Origin: an uncultured Sutterella sp.
GTDB lineage: Bacteria > Pseudomonadota > Gammaproteobacteria > Burkholderiales > Burkholderiaceae_F
Direction of reading: 5' to 3'
Assembly: GCA_900770335.1 (NCBI GenBank)
Contig: CAAGKD010000064.1
Coordinates: 1-14,940, forward strand
Length of the DNA stretch: 14,940 nt
Shown here: in pieces, positions 14,070-14,940 of the stretch
How the letters are laid out: each line of letters opens with the position of its first letter
Numbering within the stretch: the stretch's first letter is position 1
Made by a program: the position numbers and the translations under genes
Notes under the pieces: generated by a model
The model's input: only the letters and a program-made list of their open reading frames with translations
Databases searched by the model: none
What the model was told of the DNA's origin: nothing

Positions 14070-14103
14070 TTATGATCCAAACTTACAGTGAAAGGAGTGG
14101 AAA

Positions 14104-14230
14104 ATGGCAACCGGGTATTCCCAGGAATTCACGGACAGCATCGTCACTCGTCTGCTAGCTGGAGAATTGACTGTTGCAGCTTCGGCGTAGTCTGGAAGGG
14201 TCTCCGACAAAACGCCCTTCTGAAAGAAGA
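14104..14230 (+). pseudogene. N-terminal fragment of a transposase (HTH part), deleted and frameshifted
   Basis: ATG 14104 has a full AAAGGAG upstream (14091-14096) and opens a 28-residue reading, YSQEFTDSIVTRLLAGEL and a short tail, ending at TAG 14188-14190. This resembles the first helix of the helix-turn-helix OrfA of IS3-like transposases. In the +2 frame from 14181 the sequence continues FGVVWKGLRQNALLKED, which looks like the end of the same HTH region. About 15-20 residues seem to be missing at the junction. No OrfB part follows. It is a remnant; the IS family is uncertain. Confidence 0.5.
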
Positions 14231-14303
14231 TTGTGCGGTCACGTCATTAACTGACGTTGCTCCCTTTATTGTGAGTATCTCCCACAACGGTAAAGGAACA
14301 CAC

Positions 14304-14940
14304 ATGACAGTAGTTACCAAAACCATTCATCTCCTCCTGGGGGATATCACGATGCTTCACGTTAGCGCCATCGTCAATTCCGCCAATAAGTCGCTTTTGG
14401 GCGGCGCCGGCGTTGACCGCGCCATTCACCGCGCCGCGGGACGCGGACTCTGGGAGGAATGTCTGACGCTTGACGGTTGTTCTGTCGGCGAAAGCCGCCT
14501 AACCAAGGGCTACAACCTCCCCGCCAAATTTGTCATTCACACCGTCGGCCCTGTGTGGCTCGGCGGTTGGGACGGAGAAGATAAGAAATTGGCGTCGTCC
14601 TACCGGTCATCTTTAGATATTGCGCTGGCTCACGGCTTTCAGTCCGTCGCTTTTCCCTGCATCAGCCGCGGAGTGCATCGGTACCCTATCGAACGTGCTG
14701 CCGATATCGCTATTGCAACGGTGAAGGCGCATCCTTATGCTGGAACTGTTATCTTCTGCTGCCACAAAAAAGAAGATTACTTCGCCTACGCCGCGCGACT
14801 TCATGAAAAGGCGATAGAACGAATAACAGCAAACGAGCGCCCGTCACCCAAAGTCTCGGGGTTTGCGGCGGATAATTTTCGGTTCTTGCTCAGAAACTTG
14901 GAAAACCCGCTTGCTTTTTTACTTGATTGGATATATAATA
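14304..14940 (+). CDS. macro-domain (ADP-ribose-binding) protein, MacroD type, 3' end outside window
   Basis: The reading frame is open from ATG 14304 (AAAGGAA six bases upstream) to the window end, 212 codons with no stop. It is a MacroD/YmdB-type macro domain: LLLGDIT (10-16), AIVNSANKSLLGGAGVDRAI (22-41), LPAKFVIHTVGPVW (72-85) and FPCISRGVHRYP (117-128). Such domains bind ADP-ribose and often remove mono-ADP-ribose from proteins or hydrolyse O-acetyl-ADP-ribose. Asn25, Asn28 and Asp38 are kept; the usual G-G-G-G-V-D is G-G-A-G-V-D. The phosphate loop G-V-Y/F-G-Y-P reads G-V-H-R-Y-P. From about 170 on there is a C-terminal extension of unknown nature. The gene is visibly less GC-rich, with many A/T third positions, and sits behind transposase remnants, which suggests transfer. 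The DarG antitoxin motif is absent. Confidence 0.88.
   Translation, partial: MTVVTKTIHLLLGDITMLHVSAIVNSANKSLLGGAGVDRAIHRAAGRGLWEECLTLDGCSVGESRLTKGYNLPAKFVIHTVGPVWLGGWDGEDKKLASSYRSSLDIALAHGFQSVAFPCISRGVHRYPIERAADIAIATVKAHPYAGTVIFCCHKKEDYFAYAARLHEKAIERITANERPSPKVSGFAADNFRFLLRNLENPLAFLLDWIYN

Noticed and set aside
14304..14940. DarTG-type toxin-antitoxin system
   Set aside because: The macro domain is of MacroD/YmdB type and not DarG-like, and only transposase debris lies upstream, no DarT. A different partner downstream cannot be excluded because the window ends.

Overview
The window is a chromosomal stretch of a Gram-negative, very GC-rich proteobacterium. EndA, a parvulin-type periplasmic foldase, System I (Ccm) cytochrome c maturation genes and an aryl-polyene-like fatty-acid gene pair point to a proteobacterium. 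The secreted C69 dipeptidase, the AbgA-like amidohydrolase and the general gene mix fit a gut betaproteobacterium such as the Sutterellaceae, but that placement is inference from gene content, not a database match.

Left end (1-1970, minus strand): a beta-ketoacyl-ACP synthase followed by a hotdog 3-hydroxyacyl-ACP dehydratase, in the order of apeO-apeP of aryl polyene clusters. They are read from a good sigma-70 promoter at 1939-1967; the rest of any cluster would lie left of the window. Centre-left (2031-4619, plus): endA, encoding a membrane-tethered endonuclease I, then a membrane-anchored periplasmic protein resembling the YdgA/DUF945 family, closed by a 12-bp hairpin. Centre (4679-8147, plus): a secreted C69 dipeptidase whose signal peptide ends exactly at the nucleophilic cysteine, then after a terminator and a long gap an AbgA-like M20 amidohydrolase. 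Both act on small peptides or amidated amino acids, but each appears to have its own transcription unit.

Centre-right: 8148-8887 has no intact gene. On the minus strand it carries a strongly decayed gene that keeps the first about 30 residues and the last about 100 residues of what looks like the AAA-ATPase-like / PD-(D/E)XK family. A secreted parvulin-type peptidyl-prolyl isomerase follows (8888-9703) with a strong terminator. Then comes a tight operon ccmF-ccmH-ccmI (9927-13699), the heme-ligation end of the cytochrome c maturation pathway. It has no ccmG between ccmF and ccmH and closes with a strong terminator at 13794-13842.

Right end (13860-14940): base composition and codon use change. 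Two unrelated-looking transposase fragments lie back to back: a C-terminal piece on minus at 13878-14069 and an N-terminal piece on plus at 14104-14230. They are followed by a lower-GC macro-domain (ADP-ribose-binding) gene that runs off the window. This is an accessory or mobile region and the least ordinary part of the sequence. I found no CRISPR array, tRNA, rRNA or intact insertion sequence. I also found no clearly new multi-gene system inside the window; the macro-domain island is the place most likely to continue into one.
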